64,000 bases of DNA from Mucilaginibacter sp. CSA2-8R. Its GTDB lineage: Bacteria > Bacteroidota > Bacteroidia > Sphingobacteriales > Sphingobacteriaceae. The translations under genes were made by a program, and so were the position numbers. The notes below the pieces were generated by a model. The model had not been told where the DNA came from, did not search any database, and saw only the letters and a list, made by a program, of their open reading frames with translations. The stretch lies in assembly GCF_038806765.1 (NCBI RefSeq), contig NZ_CP152389.1:3038001-3102000 (forward strand), in the 5' to 3' direction. This document shows positions 16,581 through 25,465 of this stretch, piece by piece; the stretch's first letter is position 1, and the number at the start of each line of letters is the position of its first letter.

Positions 16581-17564
16581 ATGCACCTCACCCGCAAACA
16601 ACCACCCACCCCAACCCACGTGCTCGACACCTACTGGAAGTTTGCGACCGAACGGCAGGAGGTGTTTTTTAACCGGCTCAATGGGGTAATGCCCCTAACC
16701 GCCGACCCTATCCTGCTCCGGCATAAGTTTACCAATGCCTACCGCGCGGCCGACCGGGTGAGCCAGTATCTCATCCGCGAGGTAATTTACCGGGGTGAGC
16801 AGTCGACCGACGAACTGTTGTTCAGGATATTGCTATTTAAGCTGTTTAACAAGATTGAAACCTATGAGTTGCTGCTGCACGACTTGGGCGAGCTGACCTG
16901 GCGCAACTATGATTTTAATCGCTACAGCCAGATACTGCACCAAGCCTTGCAAGCGGGCGAACGTGTTTATTCGGGTGCGTACATGATGGCCTCGGGCAGC
17001 AGCGCTTTTGGCTACGCCCGCAAGCATGAAAACCATTTGAAACTTATTGAGGCCATGATGCAGGCCGGGCTGGCGCAGCGCATTGCCGATGCGCCAACCA
17101 TGCAGGCGGTGTATGAGTTACTATTAAGCTTCCCAACCATCGGCAGCTTTTTGGCTTACCAGTACACCATTGACATTAATTACAGCACGCTCACCAATTT
17201 TAGCGAGATGGACTTTGTGATGCCTGGTCCCGGCGCCAGGGATGGCATCCGCAAGTGTTTCAGCAGTTTAGGCGATTATACCGAGGCCGACATCATACGC
17301 TACGTAACCGACCTGCAGGAACGCGAGTTTGAACGGCTGGGTCTTAACTTTAAAACATTGTGGGGCCGCCCGCTGCAACTCATCGACTGCCAAAACCTGT
17401 TTTGCGAAACCGATAAATACGCCCGCGTGGCCCACCCCGAAGCAAATGGCATCTCCAACCGCACCCGCATCAAGCAGTTGTATACCCAAAGCAAGCTCGA
17501 ACCTATCTCCTACTTTTTCCCGCCCAAATGGGGACTGAATGACAAGATGGCCGGCAACAGTTAG
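16581..17564 (+). CDS. putative DNA base hypermodification protein (HMUDK helical / aGPT-PPlase-like)
   Basis: A 327-residue all-helical protein. The run RQEVFFNRLNG, then LLRHKFTNAYRAADRVSQYL and LFKLFNKIETYELL, is the signature I recall for the 5-hmdU DNA kinase helical domain and alpha-glutamyl/putrescinyl-thymine pyrophosphorylase-related proteins, described computationally as acting on hypermodified thymines in phage DNA. Further conserved-looking parts are PGPGARDGIRKC (about 214-225) and LQLIDCQNLFCETDKYARV (about 271-289). Its stop abuts the stop of the AlkB-like gene on the other strand. Whether a chromosomal member acts in defence, repair or modification is unknown. Confidence 0.75.
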   Translation: MHLTRKQPPTPTHVLDTYWKFATERQEVFFNRLNGVMPLTADPILLRHKFTNAYRAADRVSQYLIREVIYRGEQSTDELLFRILLFKLFNKIETYELLLHDLGELTWRNYDFNRYSQILHQALQAGERVYSGAYMMASGSSAFGYARKHENHLKLIEAMMQAGLAQRIADAPTMQAVYELLLSFPTIGSFLAYQYTIDINYSTLTNFSEMDFVMPGPGARDGIRKCFSSLGDYTEADIIRYVTDLQEREFERLGLNFKTLWGRPLQLIDCQNLFCETDKYARVAHPEANGISNRTRIKQLYTQSKLEPISYFFPPKWGLNDKMAGNS

Positions 17565-18212
17565 TTACCTTACCATTTTAATCTCTTCCATGCTAATCCC
17601 AAACTGGTCGTGCAATAGCTTGGCCACTTTGCCCTCTGGGTTGATGGGATGCACTTTTTTGGGCTTTACCTTGCGGTAAGTGATAGATACCCGGCGCTCG
17701 CGGTGTTTCAATGTACCATCGATATTGTCTTTTTTTCGCGGCGGGATGGCATGCTTCCACTTTTTACGGGCGTCGTCCTGCATTACGTAAACAGACCGCC
17801 GCGGAACCTCGATATCAATCACCTCTTCATTTTTACCACGGATGAACCGCATGATACAGCCGCTGCCCAGGTTTACGCCGCAAATCTGGTTTTCGTAATA
17901 CGCGCGGTCTTTGTGCGGCTTAATACCCTCGCCGGGCACATACTCGTTAATAATTACCTGGTCGGGCTGCAACAAAATGATTTTTTGTTCTACCAGTTCT
18001 TCCGACAGCTGCCGCATGAGCGGAGGCATCTCTATCGGGAACGGAATCAGGTCGTAGGGCTTGTCGAGCTCGTTGCGGTACCCGTAATATTGCAGGCGGC
18101 GCAGGTAATCTACAATCCAGGTCTGGCTGTCAATTTCGGCCAGCAACTGCTGCTCGCGCGCTTCGTCAATAAAATCGGGGTATAAAAATAATCCGGGCAA
18201 TGCTGTTTCCAT
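17565..18212 (-). CDS. AlkB-like 2-oxoglutarate/Fe(II) dioxygenase
   Basis: A 215-residue protein. The iron ligands are visible as His100-x-Asp102 (KPHKDRAYY) and His154 (KWKHAI), and the 2-oxoglutarate-binding arginines as RRVSITYR (Arg174, Arg180). INEYVPGEGIKPH is typical of the AlkB superfamily. Members oxidatively remove N-alkyl groups from nucleic acid bases, and some act in other base oxidations. The gene is convergent with, and directly abuts, the base-hypermodification-type gene. A 7-bp palindrome (TGTTATT/AATAACA) lies in its 5' region near 18232-18260. Confidence 0.85.
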   Translation of the reverse strand: METALPGLFLYPDFIDEAREQQLLAEIDSQTWIVDYLRRLQYYGYRNELDKPYDLIPFPIEMPPLMRQLSEELVEQKIILLQPDQVIINEYVPGEGIKPHKDRAYYENQICGVNLGSGCIMRFIRGKNEEVIDIEVPRRSVYVMQDDARKKWKHAIPPRKKDNIDGTLKHRERRVSITYRKVKPKKVHPINPEGKVAKLLHDQFGISMEEIKMVR

Positions 18213-18696
18213 CCGTGTGTTTGTTTTGGCGGCCCTGTTATTGGCCGGCTTTAAATAACAGGCAGATGGGATTTAGGTTTAGAATAAACGAGATTACGAT
18301 GGTACAATCTAATTGTTGTATAGCAGGGTTTTAAAACGGCAGTTTAATGAAAAAGAATAGATGACACCTGTTAATTAAATCACCACAATTGTTAAAATTA
18401 TCTGCTATTGGCAACTATACCAATTAACTACAGGATTTTACCTCGCGGCAGTGAGTCGGATGAGCGTTTAACACGATGCCTAAGGTAGCCGATGATGCCT
18501 ATAAAGTAAGAAAACATTTGAATACGATAAATTTAAGCATTTTTAAAATTTGGCGTCGATGTTTTAATACCTGGCGATTAGAAATTGCTGCTTTCTTTCT
18601 AATTTAATTTAAATCTTTTTCCTGTAACCTTTCCGGCATTTATTGGGTATAAACGTACAGAACGCTGGCATAATATCGTCAGCGTTGTTTTCAACT
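18213..18696. other. intergenic region, no gene seen
   Basis: This 484-bp AT-rich stretch holds divergent upstream regions for the AlkB-like gene and the GAF-PAS gene. Apart from the palindrome near 18232-18260 no open frame or recognisable motif was found. Confidence 0.5.
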
Positions 18697-19848
18697 ATGC
18701 CGCAAAACGAGGAAAACCGGATACAAGCGGTTAAGCGATTCCTGAACTTAGAAATTAGTAAGGAAAAAGAGCTGGAGCACATCATTCAACTAGCGGCTAA
18801 AGTTTGTGGTACCCCTACAGCCCTCATCACTTTTATTGATGAAGACACGCAGTACATCAAATTTAAACAGGCTTTTGCTTATGAGCAAACAACAAGGCAT
18901 GACGCGTTTTGCAACCAGGTTATTCAGGGTGATGAGGTGATGGTTGTACCCGATGCCCAGCTCGACCAACGTTTTTTAAACAACCCCCTGGTTACAGGCG
19001 ACCCAAATATTCGCTTTTATGCAGGCTCTCCCCTCACCACCAGCGACGGCTACCACTTAGGTAGTCTGTGCGTTATCGATCAAGTACCCGGCCAGCTAAC
19101 CGAGCTGCAAAAAGACATGCTGCAAGGCCTGGCTAAACAAGCCATGCAGCTGCTTGATTTTGAAGTAAGTGTACAACTTTTAAAACAGCAGTACGACGAA
19201 GCCAGACGCTCAGCCATTGAGCACCGGTCTTTCTTCGAGAGTACAATTGATAGCCATTTACTGCTCGGGTTAAATTTTGAGGTATTGGCTTTTAACCAGG
19301 CCTGGGCCAGTTATGTAACTCATAACTACGGCAAAACATTAACCCGCGGTAAGGGCATGGCTGATTACCTACTACCCGAAAACCTTTTGTTTTTTTACAA
19401 AGCGTACGTAAAAGCGATGACAGGCACCGCTGTATTTGACGAAAGGCAAGTACGCACCGTGGATGGCGATACCTGGCGTATGATTAAGTTTGAACCCGCT
19501 TTTGATCCTGAAGGCGTCATCATAGGTGTATCTGTAAATTCTACGGATACTACACAAAATGTGATTAACAAGGCTGTAGTTGTTGCTCAAAAAGACTCTT
19601 TAAAAGAGATTGCCTTTATCCAAGCACATGAACTCCGCAGGCCCGTAGCCTCTATTTTGGGTTTGATGAACTTGTTAAAAATGGATGGCTTTATAGAAAC
19701 CCGAGAGGAATTAATTATGCTGGCGGCCGCTGCAGAAGAACTGGATGAAAAGATCAAATTAATTATTACTCATGCTACTGATCCTGACCCCGAGTCTGCT
19801 ACAGATAACCATTATCAAGAACACCCAATAACTGTAGGTAACCCATAA
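18697..19848 (+). CDS. GAF-PAS protein with HisKA-like H-box, no ATPase domain
   Basis: A 383-residue cytosolic protein. A GAF domain spans about 10-155 (TALITFIDEDTQYIK, FYAGSPLTTSDGYHLGSLCVID), a PAS-like domain about 185-295, and a HisKA-like helix carries QAHELRRPVASILG with His311. The chain ends about 70 residues later, so the HATPase_c domain is missing. It could be a phosphotransfer or sensory partner of another kinase or a truncated hybrid kinase. ATG at 18697 is preferred over the TTG at 18643, which adds 18 residues without domain content. Confidence 0.75.
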   Translation: MPQNEENRIQAVKRFLNLEISKEKELEHIIQLAAKVCGTPTALITFIDEDTQYIKFKQAFAYEQTTRHDAFCNQVIQGDEVMVVPDAQLDQRFLNNPLVTGDPNIRFYAGSPLTTSDGYHLGSLCVIDQVPGQLTELQKDMLQGLAKQAMQLLDFEVSVQLLKQQYDEARRSAIEHRSFFESTIDSHLLLGLNFEVLAFNQAWASYVTHNYGKTLTRGKGMADYLLPENLLFFYKAYVKAMTGTAVFDERQVRTVDGDTWRMIKFEPAFDPEGVIIGVSVNSTDTTQNVINKAVVVAQKDSLKEIAFIQAHELRRPVASILGLMNLLKMDGFIETREELIMLAAAAEELDEKIKLIITHATDPDPESATDNHYQEHPITVGNP

Positions 19849-20102
19849 CTATTCGTACTATTACCTAATCTTGTACCTAAATTCATGCCCTGCATTCAGC
19901 TGGTTGCATTGTTAAATAATTATAGATAAGACGTTAAAACTGTTTGGCGAGTTCAGATGACGTGCTTGTATGTTAACACCAATCACCCTTTAAATTGCGG
20001 CAGTGTGCAACATTTGGATAGGGCTGCTTACGCCTTTGCCCCTCGCTCATAAGCTAACAATCTTAATGAGTAATATCATTGCTCATTGTATAAGCTGAGT
20101 AC

Positions 20103-20528
20103 TCATACTAAAGTCTGCTTCTGCCTCAATTCCTCAAATTGGTTTGAGGTAAAAAAGAAAACCTGGTCGCCTGCGCATAACACGTAATGCCCGGCTACTT
20201 TCTTAAAGCCGTAGCGGTTTAAATCAATACTGTAAGTGATACCGTTTTTATAAACGTGCATCATGCTACCGGTTAAGTTTATGGTAAGCGTTTGGTGCCT
20301 GAACAATTTCCAATGAAGCGGCATAAATGGATAGAAAAAGAAGAACATCACTCCTAAAATAAAAATCCCTGTATAAATGGGATCCATATGATTTAGTAAC
20401 GACAAGTATAGTCCAACTATGCACAACACCCCACTAAAAACATAAGCGTAAAAAAAACGGTCTTCTACCAAGTAATAGCGGTAAGCGCCGTATTTTATTT
20501 GTTGCCACGATGTGATATGAATTTTCAT
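20103..20528 (-). CDS. YcxB-like small membrane protein
   Basis: A 141-residue protein with a polar N-terminus, two membrane segments (about 28-45 and 52-68) and a C-terminal beta-rich domain (75-135: LTINLTGSMMHVYKNG, HYVLCAGDQVFFF). The arrangement is that of YcxB-like/PH-like proteins of unknown function. It is monocistronic. Confidence 0.6.
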   Translation of the reverse strand: MKIHITSWQQIKYGAYRYYLVEDRFFYAYVFSGVLCIVGLYLSLLNHMDPIYTGIFILGVMFFFFYPFMPLHWKLFRHQTLTINLTGSMMHVYKNGITYSIDLNRYGFKKVAGHYVLCAGDQVFFFTSNQFEELRQKQTLV

Positions 20529-20754
20529 TCAAATGTAGTTTAGGTATTTTATTCGTTTAAAATAATACGAACGCAATATCCAAATAATATTTAGACAGAC
20601 AATAAGGCAAACTTAAAATGTTTTTATTTGCCGGGAAGCCGTCATCATCACAATTTCACTTATAACCGGCAGATGATTTAAATTTTAATAAGCTAAATTT
20701 ACACTACTCGATTATGTACTAACAAAGCAGGTTGCTACATGATTTAACTTTAAT

Positions 20755-21216
20755 ATGCAGGCAGACGTTATAGAGATTAAAAACACCAGATTCCGGTTCA
20801 CGCTGGTGGGTACCTGGCTGGTTCTGCTTTGCATAGCGGCCTTGCCATGGATATTGCTGGTATTTAACCACGAAACGGAAATCCTGTTGTTTATAATAAC
20901 GCACATCATCGTTTTGGCCATGTTGGCATTTATTAAAATTAACTACAGTGTTACCATCTGTACTCCAAAAACAGTAATTACCCACGAATGGATAACCTTA
21001 TTGGGCGCCCGGAAACAGAGCAGCATCAACTTATTGGGCGCACAAATTTTGCTGAATCATGTGAACTATAGAGGTAACGATTTACTAAAACTAATTGTGG
21101 CAGAGCAAAAGCCGGACGGCCAAAAAATAGCGTTGACCGAGGCCAACGGATTTGACAGGAACCAGATCAGCACCTTGTACAGATATACGATGTTGAGCGT
21201 ACGGGCGAAACTTTAA
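20755..21216 (+). CDS. small membrane protein with PH-like C-terminus
   Basis: A 153-residue protein with two membrane segments (about 15-37 and 43-62) and a C-terminal beta-rich domain (65-150) resembling bacterial PH-like domains. It has the same layout as the 61560 gene. The function is unknown. Confidence 0.6.
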   Translation: MQADVIEIKNTRFRFTLVGTWLVLLCIAALPWILLVFNHETEILLFIITHIIVLAMLAFIKINYSVTICTPKTVITHEWITLLGARKQSSINLLGAQILLNHVNYRGNDLLKLIVAEQKPDGQKIALTEANGFDRNQISTLYRYTMLSVRAKL

Positions 21217-21285
21217 AGCAGCTTGCTAAGTTTTTTAAGTCCTTCTTAATTACTACTGATTAACAGTTAGTTAAATTCACTTTCT

Positions 21286-21317
21286 TTTGATGTTTATTAC
21301 TAATTTACTTAGTTTTG
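21286..21317 (+). promoter_or_regulatory. Bacteroidota promoter of the zinc-ribbon gene
   Basis: TTTG at 21286-21289, exactly 20 bp, then TAGTTTTG at 21310-21317, a full match to the Bacteroidota -33 (TTTG) and -7 (TAnnTTTG) consensus. The start codon at 21334 follows 16 bp later. This confirms that the primary sigma consensus can be read in this genome. Confidence 0.75.
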
Positions 21318-21333
21318 GTCAAATCACAAAACC

Positions 21334-21600
21334 ATGTCACAACAGAAACAATGCCCTAACTGCGCAAGTTACCGTACTATAGTAAGAGGACGCTTTTATA
21401 ACAAATTTCAAGGGTACGGCCTGCTTTTCCTTGCTATCATATTCTTGTACGGAACTTTTGCCTTATCAACAGGCTTTGTAATTTTTGGCGTACCGCTTTT
21501 GCTGTGGAGTATGTGGTTTTTGTACAAAGCCTATTATAAGGATTTGGCTAAAGCCTGGTGCCGCCACTGTAATTACCGGTTTAGCTATTCGGAGGCGTAA
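21334..21600 (+). CDS. zinc-ribbon membrane protein
   Basis: An 88-residue protein with an N-terminal CPNC pair (residues about 8-11), two membrane segments (28-46 and 49-68) and a C-terminal CRHC pair (about 76-79). The four cysteines could bind one zinc if both ends lie on the same side of the membrane, as the even number of segments predicts. The function is unknown. The promoter is well defined. Confidence 0.65.
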   Translation: MSQQKQCPNCASYRTIVRGRFYNKFQGYGLLFLAIIFLYGTFALSTGFVIFGVPLLLWSMWFLYKAYYKDLAKAWCRHCNYRFSYSEA

Positions 21601-21830
21601 TTATATAAGGTAGACACTTTAGTTTAGCGCTGTATGTTATGATTGAGTATCAGCATTATTCTCGATGCTAATACTCATTTATTTGCATACCTCAATCAAC
21701 TTTAAACCATAACAAAGAAAATTAAAATTCTTGCCGGGGTGGCACTGCTTGCGCTGTATCCGGCCAAAAAGAGATAAATCAAAACACTGAGTAAAATCTA
21801 ATAATTCAACTAACGCAAAGTTGGTCAAAC

Positions 21831-21867
21831 AAAAAAATCGCGCCCGTTTACAGGCGCGATTTTTTTG
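21831..21867. terminator. bidirectional intrinsic terminator
   Basis: An 8-bp perfect GC-rich stem, ATCGCGCC (21837-21844) and GGCGCGAT (21853-21860), with an 8-base loop and flanked by seven A on the left and six T on the right, so it can stop transcription from both sides. It separates the zinc-ribbon gene from the left-running module B. Confidence 0.9.
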
Positions 21868-21906
21868 TTCTGCAGATAGTTTAACAACTTGATGATGAAG
21901 TATAGG

Positions 21907-22001
21907 TGCCATGTCCTTTAGCGGAGTATGCGTTTATGCCTGGTACATATAAATGACGTCTACCTGTCCTAAAGAGATTGCTTCGTTCCTCGCAAAGACG
22001 A
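21907..22001. repeat. inverted-repeat element, degenerate copy 3
   Basis: The right part CTGTCCTAAAGAGAT followed by CGTTCCTCGCAAAGACG matches the right half of the elements at 1183-1317 and 4976-5123. The left half is badly eroded. It lies just downstream of phage module B. No member was found outside the phage modules or their edges. Confidence 0.65.
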
Positions 22002-22106
22002 GTTAGAGATTTACGAGCATGTTCAATCAACCCCGTACCATCATCCGCATACTCTCAACCATTATCAACCGGGAACCTTCAACCATGAATTATCATCTAT
22101 GAACCA

Positions 22107-22352
22107 TCAACTCAACACCTCCTCATCTTCAAAATTATTAAGGGCGCGCCAAATGGTGCGTTGGTCGCGGTCAAAAAATTCTTGGGCCTCAAACACTGCT
22201 CGGTTTTTGGAGATGCCGCGGGCAAATATCTGGGCATTTATCCAAAGGTAAATTTCGCGGTAAAGGAATATCTTCTCGCTTAAAAAACCGGCTTTGTACA
22301 AATCGGCCAGCGTTCCGTTGTCAAATAAAGAATTAGCGGTTTGTATGGTCAT
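22107..22352 (-). CDS. 81-aa phage-module protein, possible HTH
   Basis: An 81-residue helical protein with the stretch ARGISKNRAVFEAQEFFDRDQRTIWRAL (about 44-71) that may form a helix-turn-helix-like pair. It starts 28 bp after the tape measure stop, so it is the last gene of module B. In phages small genes here encode tail chaperones or minor tail proteins, but no family is recognised. Confidence 0.55.
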   Translation of the reverse strand: MTIQTANSLFDNGTLADLYKAGFLSEKIFLYREIYLWINAQIFARGISKNRAVFEAQEFFDRDQRTIWRALNNFEDEEVLS

Positions 22353-22380
22353 GCAGCAAATGCATCGTGTGGTTTAACGT

Positions 22381-25300
22381 TTATAAATTGGCGCGGCTTT
22401 CGGACTGGGCCAGGCGCTGCTGCTGGGTGTTTACGTCCTTGATGTCCATAATGGGCGGCGGCATGCTGGCCATGACCGCGGCCAGTTTACCGTAATCAAT
22501 ATTGGCATTAATTACCGGCTGCATACGGGCCGGGTTGCTGGTGGTGGGCAAATACTGGCTGTTGCTAAAAACACCGCCTGCTGCAAAGGCCCTGCCGCCA
22601 AACGACTGGTTAATGTCCGACACCATTTGCCGGGCGTATGGGTTACGCATAGCCTCGGACACTACAATGCCTTCGCCGTCGCGTAAAAAGGCATTAACGT
22701 TATCGTAACGGCTGTAACCGGGCAGCACCCCGCCGCGGCCATCGCTGGCGTAGCGCCTGCCGTGTACACCACCCAAAGCGTAAGCGGGTGGTTTTTGCCT
22801 TAAAATGGTAGCTACGGCAACGGCAGTTTGCGCCGCAATAAGCGGACTAAATGCAAAAGACAGAATACCGGTTTCTGCAGCCACCTTGGTCATGGCCAGG
22901 GCGCCGTTAATGAGGGCCTGGGCTATGGATGCCTTTTGCTCGGCTCGGAAAGCTTTAACCTTTTCTTCCAGCTGTTTCTTTTTATATTTTTCTTCAACGG
23001 CTTTTTTTTGGGCACTGGTGAGCGACGTGTTGGCCAGTTCGCGGCTTTTGTCTTCGTCCAGGCTTTTCAGGCGCACTTCTGAAGCTGATTTTATACTGTT
23101 CTTTAATATGCTGAAGCCTTTTTCGGCAACCTTTTTGGCGCTACCGATCGCTAATTCTTCACGCTTTTTGGCAAAATCTTCGTGCAGTTTATGTAGATCT
23201 CCTTCTTGTTGCAATTTCAATGTATACGTTGATTCCCCGGCTTTTTCAGCGGCCGCAATCTCCAACTGATACTTTTTATTTAAAGCCTTTTCCTGGGCTG
23301 CCAGTAAATCTTTATCGCCTAAAAACGGCTTGGCTTTTTTGCCTTTTTCAGTAACGTCGGCATTTAGCTTATCCAGTTCGGCGTTGTCCGCCTTGGCATT
23401 TTTACCGTCTTCGTACTCTGTCTGAGATTTTTCTCTCTTCGTTTTAAAATATTTTCTTACCTCTTCCTGTGCTTGTTCATTGTCTTTTACAATTTTAAGT
23501 TGCTTATCAAGCTTTCTCTGTAAACCATTGAGCTCCTCGGTGTATTGCTTTTTATCCTCCGCAGTCCTGTAAGAAGACGCCTTTGCTTTAAAAGCAGCTA
23601 ATTCGTCTTCCCATTGTTTCTGCTTCTCCGATTCTTCTGTATGCCGCTTCTCCAGATCTTGCACTTTTTCTTTTTCCTGCTGGTCATATTCAGCTATCTG
23701 GCGCTCGTGCTCGTCACTCAAATTGGAGATTTTCAAATTCTCCAATTCATTATCTGCGGCTTGCACACTGTCGGCCATGTCGCGGTTAAAGTCGGTGATC
23801 TGCTTCATCCGCATGGTAAAATGCTCTTTATGCAGTTGCTCAATGTTTTTTAGCGAGATGCGGTAAGCCTTTTCGTTGGCGGCGCGTTCGGCACCCTTCA
23901 TGTTGTTATAAGTCTCGATGAAATTGCGCTGCTCACGCTCCATCTGCCGGTAATGCTCATCGGTACTGCTCAATTCTTTCGCAAAATCCGACATTTTAAG
24001 TTCCAGCATCCGCTTAACAGACTGCTCTTGTTCTTCGTTTGCCTTGCGCTCAGCCTCCCGGCCTTTGGCTCTTATTTCTGCTGCTTTTTTGCCGGCTTCA
24101 ACAGCCTTTTCATGATCTGCTCTGGCTTGATCGGCTCGTTGCTTACGCTTTTGTTCCTGCTGATCTGCCCAAGCCTGGGCTGTTTCTTCACTCTTTTTAT
24201 CGCCCTGTTTTAGCTTATCAAGATTTTGCTTGGTTTTCAAAATCTCTTCGAGAGAAGATTTTCCGTCTACCAAGCCATGTTTTTTATCTAATTCAACTGC
24301 ATACGCAATGCCTTTTTCCCTAAGCGTATCAATTTCTTCTTTAGTAAACCCGCGTGCCATAACAGCCTTGCTTACCGCGTTGTCATAAGCTTCGTTAGCG
24401 GTAGCTAAGTCGCGTGTGTACTTTTCGGTATTTGTTTTTTGTATGTCTTTAAAAGCTTTCAGCTGTTTAGCGTAGCTGGCATGGCTATCTTTCATCTGCG
24501 ACTCCAGTTCAGCTATTTTGGCTTCAGCTTCGCTGTCTGCGGCTTCATTAACCAGCTTTTTCCTCTCCATATCCTGGATTTTCCCTTCAAGCTTTGCACT
24601 TTCTGCATAGGCTTTTTTCATATTGCCAATGAGGTTACCGAAACCATCTCTGTTTTTTAGGGTATTGGCAAACGCACTAAATGCACCTGTAACACCGGCC
24701 CAGATTCGCGCTACTTTTTCAGCTATCGGTGTAAACTTCATTAACCAACCCACTAATACACTTATCAGTTCAATAGCCGCAGTAAACGGACCACCAGCCG
24801 TACTGGCAGCCTCGCCCGTCGTCTCCAGCGCTTCGGCAGCGTCTCCTGCTAACATACCGGTAACGTTGAAACCTTTGGCCAACGATCCCAAAACAGCAGT
24901 TAGCTGCTCGCCTCCAGGTAAGGCGTCGATACCTGTTTTGGCGGCTTCGGCTATAGCATTTGCATACTCTACCGTCTTATTGGTGGTCTTTGTTAGTTCA
25001 CCTTCCTGTTTTTTTAGATGGCCGTTAAGGTTACTTATGCGTTCTGCGTCTTCATCCTTAGCTTTACCCGATCGCTCATACTCAGTTGTTAAAAGTGCTA
25101 CTAAAGCTTTATTTTGATTGATTGAATCATTCTCGAGTTTAACTGCCTTTCTGTAATCAGCAATAGATTTTTTGTTGTCCGAGTACTGAGTATTTAACCT
25201 TTTCAGTTCTTCAGTCGTAGCTTTGAAAGCTTGCGAATTTTGCGCTCCGGTACTTATTAAGTGCTGTTGATCTTGAATTAATTGGTTTATTTGTGCCCTT

Positions 25301-25392
25301 ATAACTGGTAGTTCTGCTTTCCAGGAATCTGCCTTTATTTTTACCTCTAACAATAAGTTTTTCGAAAATTGCCCCTGTTGATCACTCATCAC
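22381..25392 (-). CDS. phage tail tape measure protein
   Basis: A 1003-residue protein. Long charged coiled coils fill residues 15-130 and 270-800. A hydrophobic glycine-rich stretch (about 155-250, including ELISVLVGWLMKF) and a C-terminal hydrophobic segment (about 835-870, ALINGALAMTKVAAETGILSFAF) are the membrane-like segments typical of tape measure proteins. It sets tail length and helps DNA pass the cell envelope. At about 0.15 nm per residue the length predicts a tail near 150 nm, i.e. a siphovirus-like particle. The frame is intact. It follows the tail-tip gene after a 73-bp AT-rich gap. Confidence 0.9.
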   Translation of the reverse strand: MMSDQQGQFSKNLLLEVKIKADSWKAELPVIRAQINQLIQDQQHLISTGAQNSQAFKATTEELKRLNTQYSDNKKSIADYRKAVKLENDSINQNKALVALLTTEYERSGKAKDEDAERISNLNGHLKKQEGELTKTTNKTVEYANAIAEAAKTGIDALPGGEQLTAVLGSLAKGFNVTGMLAGDAAEALETTGEAASTAGGPFTAAIELISVLVGWLMKFTPIAEKVARIWAGVTGAFSAFANTLKNRDGFGNLIGNMKKAYAESAKLEGKIQDMERKKLVNEAADSEAEAKIAELESQMKDSHASYAKQLKAFKDIQKTNTEKYTRDLATANEAYDNAVSKAVMARGFTKEEIDTLREKGIAYAVELDKKHGLVDGKSSLEEILKTKQNLDKLKQGDKKSEETAQAWADQQEQKRKQRADQARADHEKAVEAGKKAAEIRAKGREAERKANEEQEQSVKRMLELKMSDFAKELSSTDEHYRQMEREQRNFIETYNNMKGAERAANEKAYRISLKNIEQLHKEHFTMRMKQITDFNRDMADSVQAADNELENLKISNLSDEHERQIAEYDQQEKEKVQDLEKRHTEESEKQKQWEDELAAFKAKASSYRTAEDKKQYTEELNGLQRKLDKQLKIVKDNEQAQEEVRKYFKTKREKSQTEYEDGKNAKADNAELDKLNADVTEKGKKAKPFLGDKDLLAAQEKALNKKYQLEIAAAEKAGESTYTLKLQQEGDLHKLHEDFAKKREELAIGSAKKVAEKGFSILKNSIKSASEVRLKSLDEDKSRELANTSLTSAQKKAVEEKYKKKQLEEKVKAFRAEQKASIAQALINGALAMTKVAAETGILSFAFSPLIAAQTAVAVATILRQKPPAYALGGVHGRRYASDGRGGVLPGYSRYDNVNAFLRDGEGIVVSEAMRNPYARQMVSDINQSFGGRAFAAGGVFSNSQYLPTTSNPARMQPVINANIDYGKLAAVMASMPPPIMDIKDVNTQQQRLAQSESRANL

Positions 25393-25399
25393 AATAATT

Positions 25400-25445
25400 T
25401 TTTATCATACATTCAACAAATAGTATATTTATATTATTTACTTAT
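25400..25445. promoter_or_regulatory. AT-rich site upstream of tape measure gene, possible weak operator
   Basis: The gap before the tape measure gene contains AACAAATAGTATATTTATAT on the + strand, loosely similar to the AACAAATATTTAT core of the operators at 28475-28495 and 59814-59835. On the coding strand TTTG is followed 20 bp later by TATTGTG at the start codon. The match is weak and could be chance in AT-rich DNA. Confidence 0.25.
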
Positions 25446-25465
25446 CAATAGAATTCGCCCTTCCC

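Larger units (their letters stand above)
21601..22106. other. intergenic region with terminator and repeat
   Basis: This 506-bp stretch holds the bidirectional terminator at 21831-21867, the degenerate inverted-repeat copy at 21907-22001, and a run of words of the type CAACCATGAA / ATGAACCATCAAC at 22055-22110, directly 3' of the 81-aa gene of module B. No gene is supported. Confidence 0.6.
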
